Positions 1-11,700 of a stretch of DNA of 64,000 bases are shown in pieces; position 1 is the first letter of the stretch, and each line of letters opens with the position of its first letter. The notes beneath the pieces are model-generated. The model did not search any database, was not told where the DNA came from, and saw only the letters and a program-made list of their open reading frames with translations. The translations under genes were made by a program, and so were the position numbers. This DNA is from Tetranychus cinnabarinus (lineage: Eukaryota > Arthropoda > Arachnida > Trombidiformes > Tetranychidae). The stretch is taken from assembly GCA_022266195.1 (NCBI GenBank), contig WHVY01000001.1:11036001-11100000 (forward strand). Direction: 5' to 3'.

Positions 1-3000
1 CAGAGACTCGGCCTGTATCTCGAGCCACATCAATCACCACGGATGGCAATTACTCTGATTGTTCATCCAAACAATCAACTCAAGAAACCCAATACAACAA
101 GGAATCCAATTATCTTCCTTCTCAAGCTCAGTTAGAGCGTTCGCTCAATCAAAATGATCGTATGCCAACCTTCAACTCGGCACTTATGGAACCAGAAGTT
201 GAAAGGACGAATCAAATTAAACCAAGGACTCCATCGCCATCACATAGACAACAGACGCGATTTAATGCACAATCATCAATACCTTCTTATAGTCCCAACC
301 TTTCTCCTCAACATTATCAACAGCACCAAATGCATCCAAATCAAGTTCCAATGGTATCTCAATCAAACGATAACTTGCCGTATAACCAACCAACAGCTAG
401 ACAAAACCAGCCTGGTCCATCAAAAGATCAGCTAATTGGTGAAGCTAGGACCAATAGAGATGATAATAACAGAACAACTGATAATAAAGGAACAACTGAT
501 TTAGTTCCTTGTTCACAGTCTGAACGTTTAATGAAAAATTTTGCTCAACAGCTGCAAACTCATTCAAAAGTAATTGTATCCATCAATAAAGAGAGTCAAC
601 GTGAAGTTTCGGAAGTTTCCTCAATCACAACAATGGATCGAGATGGTAAACTATCAAGGAAAACTCAAGTCTCAACTAGTCGAAAGATTCCCGTATTTAC
701 TGGTCTAAATAGGGGCAATCATTTAGTTGGAGAGGTCGATGATGATCAAGCAAGTCAAAGTACAGTTACACAGCCTGTAATAACATCACCAACATTGTCC
801 AAAGGAACCTTTCCTTCAACACCAGCTTCACCTTTAGGTAAAAAATATTTAGAAACCACATTAAGCGAGTCATCGACACGACCATCATCAGCCTTGGATG
901 CTCATTACATACAGTCCGTTTCAACTCATGGAGGATTGGACCAGTATCGTTCAACTTCATCCAACTTAGAGTCAAACAATTATTATCAAATGCGGTCAAT
1001 AAATGAAACTGATATGGCAACAAGAATACCTTCACCCGAAGGTCCACTATCAGTACACCCTTCATCATCAGCACCAATAACAAGGTCCACAGCGGCTTCT
1101 AAAACTAGAATAACCGATCCATTGCATATAGTTATTAGTGAACCTGGTCAAGGAGATGACATTTCACTTCCCTCACCTCCAGAATCAACATCTTCATCAT
1201 CACCTTCACCTCTTCAAATTAGGTATCCTTCGTCATCAGCAAAATTAACAGAAGCAGGTGAAACAACGACTCATAGTCAACAATCACCAGTCCAGTTAGT
1301 TCATGCTCATAATCCCATTGTTAGTCGGCGAAATGTTAAACCTGGTTTGGTTGGTATAACCTGGGAAGAGGCTAGTAGCTCAACCATTTGTAGCGAAATG
1401 TCAACTGAGCCTTTTAAGGATCCAGCTGGAACTTTACATCGTCCTAAGGCAGTCTCGGTTTCCAGTGAGACTGTTATTGCTAGCATGGGAAAGGATACAA
1501 AAGTTGAAACTCGTTCCAGAGCCAGTCGAAAGTATGCCAATAATGCTATAATGGAACCAGATATTAAATCGGAAACTATTTTAACCGATTCTCCTCCTTA
1601 TCCAGTTGCTCCTTCAAATCGCAATGTTTATCCTAATCAAAATCCACTCCATCCTTGTACATCAACATCATCACCATCACTACCAACCGTTCAAACTGCC
1701 AAACCAATGGATACTTTAAACAGTTCACCTTACCAACAATACAGGAATTCAGCATCAGTTTCATCGCCTCCACCACCTTCTGGTCATTCCAATCCTCTTT
1801 CACCTCAACCTTCATCTGATAGGAAAGTTCATGAACCTGAACGCCATCGTCAAAGACACAAATCTTCAAACCACGAAACGGATAACTCATCATCTGTTGG
1901 ATTGATTGAAGGAACACCGAGAAAATTAAATCATCATTCTTTGTCAACTACCAATTTATTCAACGAACCTAATTCAATTGTAAATTCACAAAGATCTGAC
2001 AGGATGATGCATTATCCTCCAGCTCCACCTTCGTACACAACATCACCCGATCCTCGTGATTCTCGGTCTATTGGTTTGGGTTATTTTCAACCAAGCTATA
2101 CGGAAACACATCTGCCAACCTTTCGTGATGACATGAATCTGCGTAATTTGCGGCAAATTGGTTTATCCAATTCAGATTCTGTTGCTGCTAAAAGTCAAAT
2201 GTTGATTAGTTCACCTCAACCTTCAGTTGATTCTGGTTTAAAGGTTGATGGTTCAAGTGTTGATGAATTTGGGTTACGGAGTAACGTTGAGTCTCGTGAA
2301 TCAGTGGCACCTAATGCTGATTCACGACCGATCTCTAGAGTTGCGCTACAAAACCCTGGAATGGACTCTAAAATGACTGGCCAAAGAACATTGAAAGAGT
2401 CAAGAAGAGACGAAACGTCAAGAGTCTTAGCACAATCTGCTCAAGCAACGATTATGCCGAAAGACTCGAAAGAGTATGTAAACAATCAATCACATCAACA
2501 ACAATATCAAAATCAACAACTAAGGCAACAGCCACAAGCAAAATCACAAGGTGAAACTGAGATCACGACCAGTATAACTAAAACAACGATTCCCGAAGAA
2601 ACTGAACCAGACGGAATTGGTGGTTTAAAGGTTAAAAGGCCTGCCATGTCTCGTTTAGTACTTGAACAAATGTTACAATCAGGTGATCGAAGTAAAGGTG
2701 TTTCAATGGGAAACCATAGTGGTGGTGACACAGGCAAAGGGAATCAAAGTAATCCTCCAATTGGTGGTGATGGTTGCACCATTTCATCATCAGTAACCCT
2801 TGAGTCACCTTATAGGTATCAAAATAAAATGGCATCGATGAAAGATTTAACCTATTCACAGAGAAAAGCCAATGACAATGAAAGAGAAGGCGAAAGGGAA
2901 GGTGAAGAGGAATCAGTTAAAGGTGGAAATGTATCCAGAATGAAATCAGCCACATCCATGGATTCAATACCAAAGAAGAGATCAAAATCTTGTCATAGTT

Positions 3001-3197
3001 ACACATTTGGCGGGTCAACACCAGGAATTGGCTCCAATGAATCTAATCGAGCTGGTGGCGGTGGCGGTGAAGTGGTAACAACAAGTAAATTTGAGAGGCA
3101 CAAAAGTCCACAAGATGGTAGAGGACGTGAAGAGACTACTTGGGAATACTCGATGGAATGTAACTGTGTAAATGGTGTTAATACGTCGCTTCGGTGA
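1..3197 (+). CDS. 3' part of large Ser/Pro/Gln-rich disordered protein
   Basis: An open frame (frame 3) runs from the window edge to a TGA at 3195-3197, so at least 1064 residues are present and the N-terminus lies outside. The ATG at 162 is internal, since the frame is open upstream of it. The chain is low complexity: Ser, Pro, Thr, Gln and Asn rich, with Pro-rich patches such as PPPPSGHSNP and PPAPPSY (possible SH3 or WW ligands), a Gln-rich patch near 2490-2540, a Gly run near 3050-3066 and basic SKS/KKRSKS stretches. No globular domain, membrane segment or signal peptide is visible. It looks like the disordered tail of a cytoskeletal or signalling scaffold, or of a receptor's cytoplasmic region; I do not recognise the family. 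The TGA sits inside a donor-like CG|GTGAGC, so the true end may instead be a splice at about 3193 with more exons further on. Confidence 0.75.
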   Translation, partial: ETRPVSRATSITTDGNYSDCSSKQSTQETQYNKESNYLPSQAQLERSLNQNDRMPTFNSALMEPEVERTNQIKPRTPSPSHRQQTRFNAQSSIPSYSPNLSPQHYQQHQMHPNQVPMVSQSNDNLPYNQPTARQNQPGPSKDQLIGEARTNRDDNNRTTDNKGTTDLVPCSQSERLMKNFAQQLQTHSKVIVSINKESQREVSEVSSITTMDRDGKLSRKTQVSTSRKIPVFTGLNRGNHLVGEVDDDQASQSTVTQPVITSPTLSKGTFPSTPASPLGKKYLETTLSESSTRPSSALDAHYIQSVSTHGGLDQYRSTSSNLESNNYYQMRSINETDMATRIPSPEGPLSVHPSSSAPITRSTAASKTRITDPLHIVISEPGQGDDISLPSPPESTSSSSPSPLQIRYPSSSAKLTEAGETTTHSQQSPVQLVHAHNPIVSRRNVKPGLVGITWEEASSSTICSEMSTEPFKDPAGTLHRPKAVSVSSETVIASMGKDTKVETRSRASRKYANNAIMEPDIKSETILTDSPPYPVAPSNRNVYPNQNPLHPCTSTSSPSLPTVQTAKPMDTLNSSPYQQYRNSASVSSPPPPSGHSNPLSPQPSSDRKVHEPERHRQRHKSSNHETDNSSSVGLIEGTPRKLNHHSLSTTNLFNEPNSIVNSQRSDRMMHYPPAPPSYTTSPDPRDSRSIGLGYFQPSYTETHLPTFRDDMNLRNLRQIGLSNSDSVAAKSQMLISSPQPSVDSGLKVDGSSVDEFGLRSNVESRESVAPNADSRPISRVALQNPGMDSKMTGQRTLKESRRDETSRVLAQSAQATIMPKDSKEYVNNQSHQQQYQNQQLRQQPQAKSQGETEITTSITKTTIPEETEPDGIGGLKVKRPAMSRLVLEQMLQSGDRSKGVSMGNHSGGDTGKGNQSNPPIGGDGCTISSSVTLESPYRYQNKMASMKDLTYSQRKANDNEREGEREGEEESVKGGNVSRMKSATSMDSIPKKRSKSCHSYTFGGSTPGIGSNESNRAGGGGGEVVTTSKFERHKSPQDGRGREETTWEYSMECNCVNGVNTSLR

Positions 3198-5641
3198 GCA
3201 ACTATACAAAAATGATTACAAACAAAACACAAAGACAAAAATATGCATCAAATTCCCTTCCTTAAAACCAGCCAAATATCCGCATGAAAACTTATCAACA
3301 ATCACAAATTTAATTATAATGAAACAAAATAATCAACTTTCTTTTGGTTTACCTCAACCTTGCTGTAACCTTTATTTAGAATGTATAAAAATACAAGCAA
3401 GCCATACAATGACTGAACAGCTTTACAGATATATAATCTGATACTGCCCCCCGGTATAGTCTTATGGCTTTTACATTACATTATTTACAATTAACCACAG
3501 TTAACCCAAAATACCAGTCTAAATTTCCTTGGTTACCCTTTTACTCACTTTTGTCAATCACATTGTTAACAATTTTGTCTCGCCTTTTTGTTTATAATTT
3601 AATCCTTTTATTTGCTCAAACAACTAAAATGTTCTTCTTTTATATTTTTCTCTCTTTTTTTCTCTCATCATAATTATCGTCATCTTCATCACCAGAACAA
3701 GCGTTAAACATAAGCGAACCTATTTACCCTTTGCTTGTACTATGTACGAATCATCTGTTTAAATGATGAACCACCTACTTGAACGGCTCAAAATTACCAG
3801 TAAATACTGTGAGGACTCATTACCATCATCTTGAAATCATCATTATCTTCTTCTTCATGGATTTTTATACATTAACATACATTCAATTCTTGAACCTTTC
3901 CCAAATTTTTTATAATCAATTTCCAATTTTCATTTTATCCATTGTTTTGTTTTATTACATTTTAATATTTCTGTCAATCTTTAATTCTTACTGTTTACAC
4001 CTTTGTTTTCCTTGTTTATTCCATATTTGAAATTACAATCCTTTATTTTGTTATTAATACCATCAACAGTATACGCTTTTGGTTGTAACAATCAGCTACA
4101 TAAAAATACTAACCAACTGTTTAAATTATAATGGTGTTACTTGAATAAACAAAAGTGAAATCATCATCACTATTAGTTCAACATCATGACAAAAGTCAGT
4201 ATTGAATGTCTATCAAACTTGGGGCCTCTTTGAGTCTGGATTATTGCTTAACACAAAACCATTAGTTAATTAGCTGCTATTAATTAGTAAACAAATTAAT
4301 GATAATCCAACAAATGTTGCTATTTATCACTTCTTTTATATCAATAGCAAACAGATCAAGACAGACTAGTCTTGTAAGTCGCTACAATATTGTAAGGTTG
4401 CTTTTAGTAAAGCTTTTTGCTTACCTCATAGATCTTTTAGAGTAAAACGTTTATATTCTGAGGTAAACCCAATTTAACATTGATTTACAGCTGAAATTTA
4501 TACAAAAAGTGCTATTGAAAGGAAAATGCATTTCCTGCAAATCAAATGTCAGACGCTTTTAATTGATACCTTCAATGTTAAGGGTATGACGCCAATCAAA
4601 TGTATTTTTTGTATTACCTAAATTTGAAACATTTGAACGTAGAAAACAAATTTTCAATAGCTCGAACTCACAAAGATCGTTTGGAGTATAGTAATCATTG
4701 AACTAATTGCGGTCATTATTGTAAAATCGTCATATTTAAATCAAGAGGCGATAATTCGTGTAAAGCTTTACTTACTCAATTGACATTAACAAAGTAAAAT
4801 GTCTCTAGAAAGCTTCAGATCCAATGTATTTCCAATTTGACAAAAGCTACAGATTCAAACTTCAATTCTGATAAAATGAGGAAACACTCTATAAAGACAT
4901 TCTCATTTCATCGTATTTTGGTCAACATTTGTAAATTCATGTCCAGCTAGCTCTACGGAAGCTTCAGTTGGTTTCAATTGCTTGAAGTCATCACCTGGAC
5001 TCGTTGGTAATTGTCTGCAAAGGATTTTCAAGTTTAGAGGTTTTGGGGTTGGAAAAAATCTCGAGAATCAAATTTTGTTAATCATATTGATTTGAAGTTT
5101 ATCTTAAATAACCTCCAACATTAATCTACACCCTTTCTGTATTGAAAAAGTTAATTTCTTGTATCCATTAGTTGAGAATGATGGCGAAGATTTGTTTTTT
5201 AATAAAAAAAATTGCGTTTTAATTTGATCTTTCTTTCATTTAATTTGATTATAATTGACAACTTTAGATGGGGATTTATCCGCTCGTGTGTTATCAAATG
5301 AACGTCAATTGTATCGGAAAATATTCCATTTAAGTTATGTTGTTCAGTTTGTTGATCGTTCACGATTTAACTGAAATACACCTTTGAATAACACAATTGG
5401 AGATACAATTATCATTACCAGAATTGATGTGAAAAGCCAATTTAGTTGTCATTGGTAAACTTGGTTATCACATGGCTATCAAGCAACAATGACCTGTCAC
5501 TATTATAATACATAGATTTTCAATCTTTTCAAATTCATCAGTTTTCACTTGTCTCAATGCATTATTGTATTGTTTTTACCATGTAATAAAAATCTGGACG
5601 AGCCATGAAATGAAAGGGATTTCACTAAGCCACAGATTTGC
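3198..5641. other. Non-coding interval, no gene seen
   Basis: About 2.4 kb of AT-rich sequence without a convincing exon. The first part may be the 3' UTR (or an intron) of the Ser/Pro-rich gene; an AATAAA at 4144-4149 is a possible poly(A) signal. The short open frames here have hydrophobic T-rich composition typical of chance AT-rich translation. The last few hundred bases are the upstream region of the giant Ser-rich gene. Confidence 0.5.
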
Positions 5642-5676
5642 TATAAAAGTATTAGACACTAATCAATAATTTCAGT
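5642..5676 (+). promoter_or_regulatory. TATA box plus TCAGT initiator of giant Ser-rich gene
   Basis: TATAAAA at 5642-5648 is followed by TCAGT at 5672-5676, the arthropod initiator consensus. Taking the A at 5674 as +1 places the TATA box 32 bases upstream, the canonical spacing. This leaves a short 5' UTR of about 43 bases before the ATG at 5717. A focused TATA/Inr promoter is typical of strongly expressed, tissue-restricted arthropod genes, fitting a secreted structural protein. Confidence 0.75.
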
Positions 5677-5716
5677 AAATCTGATTTATCAAACGAATCA
5701 GTTTAAATCAGCAAAA

Positions 5717-8700
5717 ATGGTACTGAAAATGTTTAAACTTACTCTTGTTTTGCTCTGCATTTCAGCCAGTAAGTATTAACGGTTAAAACAAAACGCCATC
5801 TTTTGTTAAATTAAATCCTTTCTTACTTTCATTTCTGGAAAATTTAAGTAAACAAAGATAATCCGTTAGATAAGAAGACTCTTCTTAACTCTGAAAGGGT
5901 TTATTTAATTACAAAAGATGATGTTTATTTTGTTGAAATTGAATCTTTTTTTATGTTTTGCTGTGAATTTATTTATTTTAAATTTAAAGCAGTTGTCTCA
6001 TTTTAACGATGTTTTATTTTTTGTTACTTTAAGTTACTGTGAGTGAAGGTCGAGCTGTTCAAAAGCGAAATGTCTTGGATGATTTATTGGCCAACGTTCA
6101 AGCTACGATAAAGGTTGAAGATGATGGCAAGTTGTCGCTTCCTGCTGTTGGACAAATTGAACGTGCTCGGGCAAGCTTCCTCGAATCCATTTCACAACTG
6201 TATGCAGCCGCCCAGCAAGGTACCGATAATTTTGAATCATACCTTCCAGATTTACAAAAGATTTTGTCTCAACGTGTGGACTCTGTTGTTAAAGCCCTGG
6301 ATAAACACTTGGTTCAAAATTCTCGTAAAATTGACGAGATTAAAAAGTTCATGCTCCAAAATGATGGTAAAACATTGAGATCACTGGAAAGTCGATTTGA
6401 AAATCTTATCTCAATGCCTGATGTGTCCACTGAAAGTATCTTTCGAATCCTTGGTACTATTGATAAGATTGAAAAACATTTGATTAGTGAAGTTTCATCT
6501 CTTAAATCTCGGGGTCTTTTCGGAATCAATTGGGGTTCAGTAAAGGACACTGTTGTTGATCGAGGAACTGCCATTGCTGAGAAAGTTGGTGATACTATTA
6601 GATGCTTCTTTGGAATTGGCTGTGGAAATAGAAAATCTAAGGTCGATGAAGAAAAGGATCAGAAGAAGAGGCAAGAGGAAGAAGAAAAGAAGAGAAAACA
6701 ACAGGAGAAGATTGAAAAAGAGAAAGAAAATGTAAGAGCGGCCTTAGAGAAGGTTGAAAAAGCCGATAGACTGTCCAATGAAGAAAAGATTGATACACTT
6801 AGACAAGCTAGTGCTGCACTCGACAAAGCTGAAAACTCTGCGGATCAAGTAATCAAAGAAGTCAAATCAAACTCACCAACCAAAAATGGTTCTAGTGCTT
6901 CATCCTCTTCCAAAACTAATACTAAGCCAACTTCAAACTCTGGAAAAAATAACAAATCTCAGAGTCAAGCTCAACCTGTTACTTTGAAACCTGACAAAAC
7001 TAAAGAGACTGATAATTCAAAGAAGAATTCTTCTCCGCAGAAACAATCTCAATCTTCTGATCCTTCTGCTGCTAAAAAACCTGCGGACTCAAAGAAAGAT
7101 CCTTCGAAAAAGGAATCTGAATCTTCTTCGGGTGCACAATTAGTTGTAGATGCGTCAGTATCCACTTCTCAGAATACCAATTCTGGAACTTCGAATGATA
7201 AAAAATCTGGGCCTTCTACTAAACAGACTGCTGAACCTAAGAAAGAATCTGAATCATCTAAGCAATCGAAAGCAGTCGAACCAAAAAATGATTCTTCAAA
7301 AAAGGAATCTGAATCTTCTTCGGGTGCACAATTAGTTGTAGATGCGTCAGTATCCACTTCTCAAAATACTAATTCTGGAACCTCGAATGGTAAAAAACCT
7401 GAACCATCTTCTACTAAACAATTTGCTGAACCTAAGAAAGATTCTTCTTCACAAAAGCAATCTGAACCTTCTTCTAGTGCCCAAAATGCTGAACCTAAAA
7501 AAGATGTTGAATCGTCTAAGCAATCGCAAGCGATAGAATCAAAGAAAGATTCTTCTCCACAGAAACAAGCTGATTCCTCTTCTGGTGTACAATTGGTTGG
7601 AGATACGTCAGTATCCACTTCTCAGGATACTAGGTCTGGAAATTCAAATGATAAAAAATCTTCCGACTCTACATCGGACCCTTCTGCTACTAAACAAACT
7701 GCTGAATCAAAAAAAGGTTCTTCTCCACTGAAACAAGCTGATTCTTCTCCTGATGTACGATTGGTTGTAGATTTGCCAGCATCTACTTCTCAGGATACTA
7801 ATTCTGGAACCTCGAATGATAAAAAATCTGAATCTTCTTCTGAACCTTCTTCTACTAAACAAATTGTTGAACCTACGAAAGATTCTGCTCCACAGAAACA
7901 AGCTGATTCTTCTTCTGGTGTACAATTGGTTGTAGATACGCCAGTATCCACTTCTCAGGATACTAAGTCTGGAAATTCAAATGATAAAAAATCTTCTGAC
8001 TCTTCATCTGAACCTTCTTCTACTAAACAAACTGTTGAACCTACGAAAGATTCTGAAGCATCTAAGCAATCGCAAGCAAGCGAATCAAAGAAAGATTCTT
8101 CTTCTGGTGCACAATTGGTTGTAGATACGCCTGTATCCTCCGGCTCTTCTGATAGAAACCAATCTACAGATCCGAAAAAGGATGTTGATTCATCTGAAAA
8201 GACCCACAACTCTGAATCCAAAATCACTGAACATGAAACTAGTACTAAACATTCTGATCTCTATTCTCAGACCGTTACCCAAGCATGGAACGCCGAGTCT
8301 TTATCCGCAGGTCAGGATCATACAACAAAACCTAATGCATCGTTATCTGATGAAACTGCTGTTGAATTTTCAAGCGATTCCTATGAAGATGTCACTGTTG
8401 GTTCAGCAGCTTCATCAGAAACAAGCAATCATGGATCGATTTCAGTTGAAACTACATTTGAAGCTAATCAACCTACAACTCAGTCCACAAATTCTAGTAC
8501 ATCTGATGGTAACACAGTTGTCGTCATAATAACATCAAATGATAACGACTCTGGTTCATCTGCAACACCATCACAATCTTCCAATCAGCAAAATAGTTCT
8601 AATTCAGCGTCTGCAGCTAATAATCAAACATCTCAAGAATCCAGCTCAACTGTTACTTCCGTTAATGATGGTGTCAAAGCTGGATCTGACCAAGCAAGAG

Positions 8701-11700
8701 ATCAATCTGGTTCTCACTCTACTCAAACTTCGAATCATGAATCAAGCTTTAGCTCTACTTCTGAATCTAGCACTCAATCTTCCCAAGCATCTTATGAATC
8801 TAGCACAATTAGGACTTCAGATACAGAGTCTAATAATCCAGTAACAGAACAATCAGGCGGATTATCCATAGATGTAACCGTTGGTTCAGTCTCGACAGAA
8901 ACTAGTAGCCAAGCTTCGCAAACATCTTCACAATCATCCAGCAATATATCAGTCTCAGTTTCAACTGGAGACGACGAACCTACAACTTCTAGTACCTCTG
9001 ATGGAAACACAGTTGTCGTAATCGTGACCACTAATGAGAATGATTCTGCTTCATCTGGTACAGCACCTCAAACTTCAAATCAGCAAACCAGTTCTAGTTC
9101 ATCGTCTGTAACTAATAATCAAGCATATCAAGAAAATCGCCCAACGGTTGCTTCAACTTTTGATTTTATTTCAGAGGGCCCAAGCACTCAATCATCTGCA
9201 AGTTCATCTTATGACGATACCACCTTTGGATCATCAGCCGTTGTAGATCAGTCTACTTCTCAAACATCCAGTCAAAATACAACACCTAGTTCTTCAGCCG
9301 AATCTGGTTCAATCCGAAATTCAGATTCAGATTCACAGTCTTATAACCCAGTTACTCAGCAATCAGATGGAGTATCAATAGATGTGACCGTTGGATCTGT
9401 TGATCCAGTTTCAACTGAATCTAGTAGCCAAGCTACCCAAACATCTTCACAGTCATCTAGCAATGTATCAATCTCAATTTCAACTACATCTGAAGTTAAT
9501 GAACCTACAACTCAGGCAACTTCTAGTACATCTGATGGTAACACAGTTGTCGTAATAGTGACCACAAATGATAATGACTCAGGTTCATCTGGTACTCCAT
9601 CACAAACTTCAAGCCAGCAAACTAGCTCAAGTTCGTCGTCTGCAACTAATAATCAAGTATCTCAAGAGTCAATCTCAACTGTTGATCCTATTGTAGAAGT
9701 TCAAAGCACTCAATCATCTTCCAGTTCATCTTATGCCGATATTACCGTTGGATCTTCTGAGGTTGTAGATCAATCTACTCCTCAAACATCCAGTCAGAGT
9801 TCAACAGCTAGTTATTCGACTGAATCTGATTCAATCAGGGTGTCAGATCCAGAGTATTATAACCCAGTTACTCAACAATCAGGTGAAGTATCAATAGATG
9901 TGACCGTTGGATCAGTCGATTCAGTTTCAACTGAAACTAGTGACCAAGTTTCGCAAACATCTTCACAATCATTCAGCAATGTATCAGTCTCAGTTTCAGC
10001 TGATGACGACGAACCTACAACTTCCAGTAAATCTGATGGAAACACAGTTGTCGTGATAGTCACCACAAATGATGATGAGTCTGACTCATTTGCTACTCCA
10101 TCACAAACTTCAAATCAGCAAACCAATTCTAGTTCATCGTCTGTAACTATTAATCAAGCATCTCAAGAAGATCGCCCAACTGTTGCTCCAACAATTGATT
10201 TTATTTCAGAAGGCCCAAGCACCCAATCATCTGCCAGTTCATCTTATGACGATACCACCGTTGGATCATCAGACGTTGTAGATCAGTCTACTTCTCAAAC
10301 ATCCAGTCAACCTAGTTCTTCAGCCGAATCAGGTGAAGTCTCAATAGATGTGACCGTTGGATCAGTCGACTCAGTTTCAACTGAAACTAGTAACCAAGCT
10401 ACCCAAACATTACAATCGTCCAGCACAGCTTCTAGTACATCTGATGGAAACACAGTTGTCGTGATCGTGACCACTAATGAGAATGACTCTGCTTCATCTG
10501 GTACTGCATCACAAACTTCAAATCAGCAAACCAGTTCTAGTTCATCGTCTGTAACTAATAACCAAGTATCTCAAGAATCCAACTCAACTGTCGCTTCTCT
10601 CTATGAAGATTCAACTGTTGACTCTTCGGTTACCGAAAACCAACCCGTATCTCAAACATCAACATCTAGTTGGCAGTATAGCACACAAGCTTCATCTCAG
10701 GAATCTGGCGCAATCCGTACCTCAGATTCAGAGTCTAGTAGCCCAGTTTCACAACAATCAAGTGAAGTATCTGTAGATGCAACTGTTGGATCAGTTGATT
10801 CAGTCGCGACAGAAACCAGTAGCCAAGCTTCTCAAACGTCTTCACAGTCATCTAGCAGTGTATCAGTCTCAGTTTCAACTTCATCTGAAGGTAATGAACC
10901 AACAACTCAGGCAACTTCTAGTACATCTGATGGAAACACAGTCGTCGTGATCGTGACCACAAATGAGAATGACTCTGGTTCAGCTGGAACATCATCACAA
11001 TCTTCAAGTCATCAAAATGTTCCTTCTCTTAATGAACATACAACTGAGAGTCAAGATCTTACAACATCTAGTGAATCGTTGTCAGATGAAATCGCTTTTG
11101 AATTTTCAACTGATTCTTATGAAGATGTAACTGTCGGATCATCAGTCTCATCTGCAACTAGCAACTACCAATCACAATCATCTAACCATGAATCAGTCTC
11201 AGTTTCATCTACAACTCAAAGTAACGAACCTACAACTTCTAGTACATCTGATGGAAACACAGTTGTCGTGATAGTGACCACTAATGAGAATGACTCTGGT
11301 TCAGCTGGAACATCCTCACAATCTATAAATCAGCAAACTAGCTCTAGTTCATCGTCTGTAACTAATAATCAAGCACCTCAAGAATCCAGCTCAACTGTCG
11401 CTTCTCTTTATGAAGATTCAACTGTTGGCTCTGCGGTTACCGAAAACCAATCCGTATCTCAAACGTCAACATCTAGTTCGGAGTATAGCACACAAGCTTC
11501 ATCTCAGGAATCTGGTGCGCAGCGGAACTCAGATTCAGAGTCTGCTGAACCAGTTACTCAACAATCAATTGAAGTATCTGTAGATGTAACTGTTGGATCA
11601 ATTGTTCCATTCCCAACTGAAACTAGTAGCCAAGCTACCCAAACGTCCTCGCAGTCATCCAGCAATGTATCAGTCTCAGTTTCATCTGAAGGTAATGTGC

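Noticed and set aside
154..435. 93-codon open frame overlapping the first gene
   Set aside because: It is in another frame of a 3-kb coding exon and has no domain; the long frame clearly wins.
7169..10066. Minus-strand open frames inside the giant gene
   Set aside because: They repeat in step with the Ser-rich modules and are complements of repetitive coding DNA, not independent genes.
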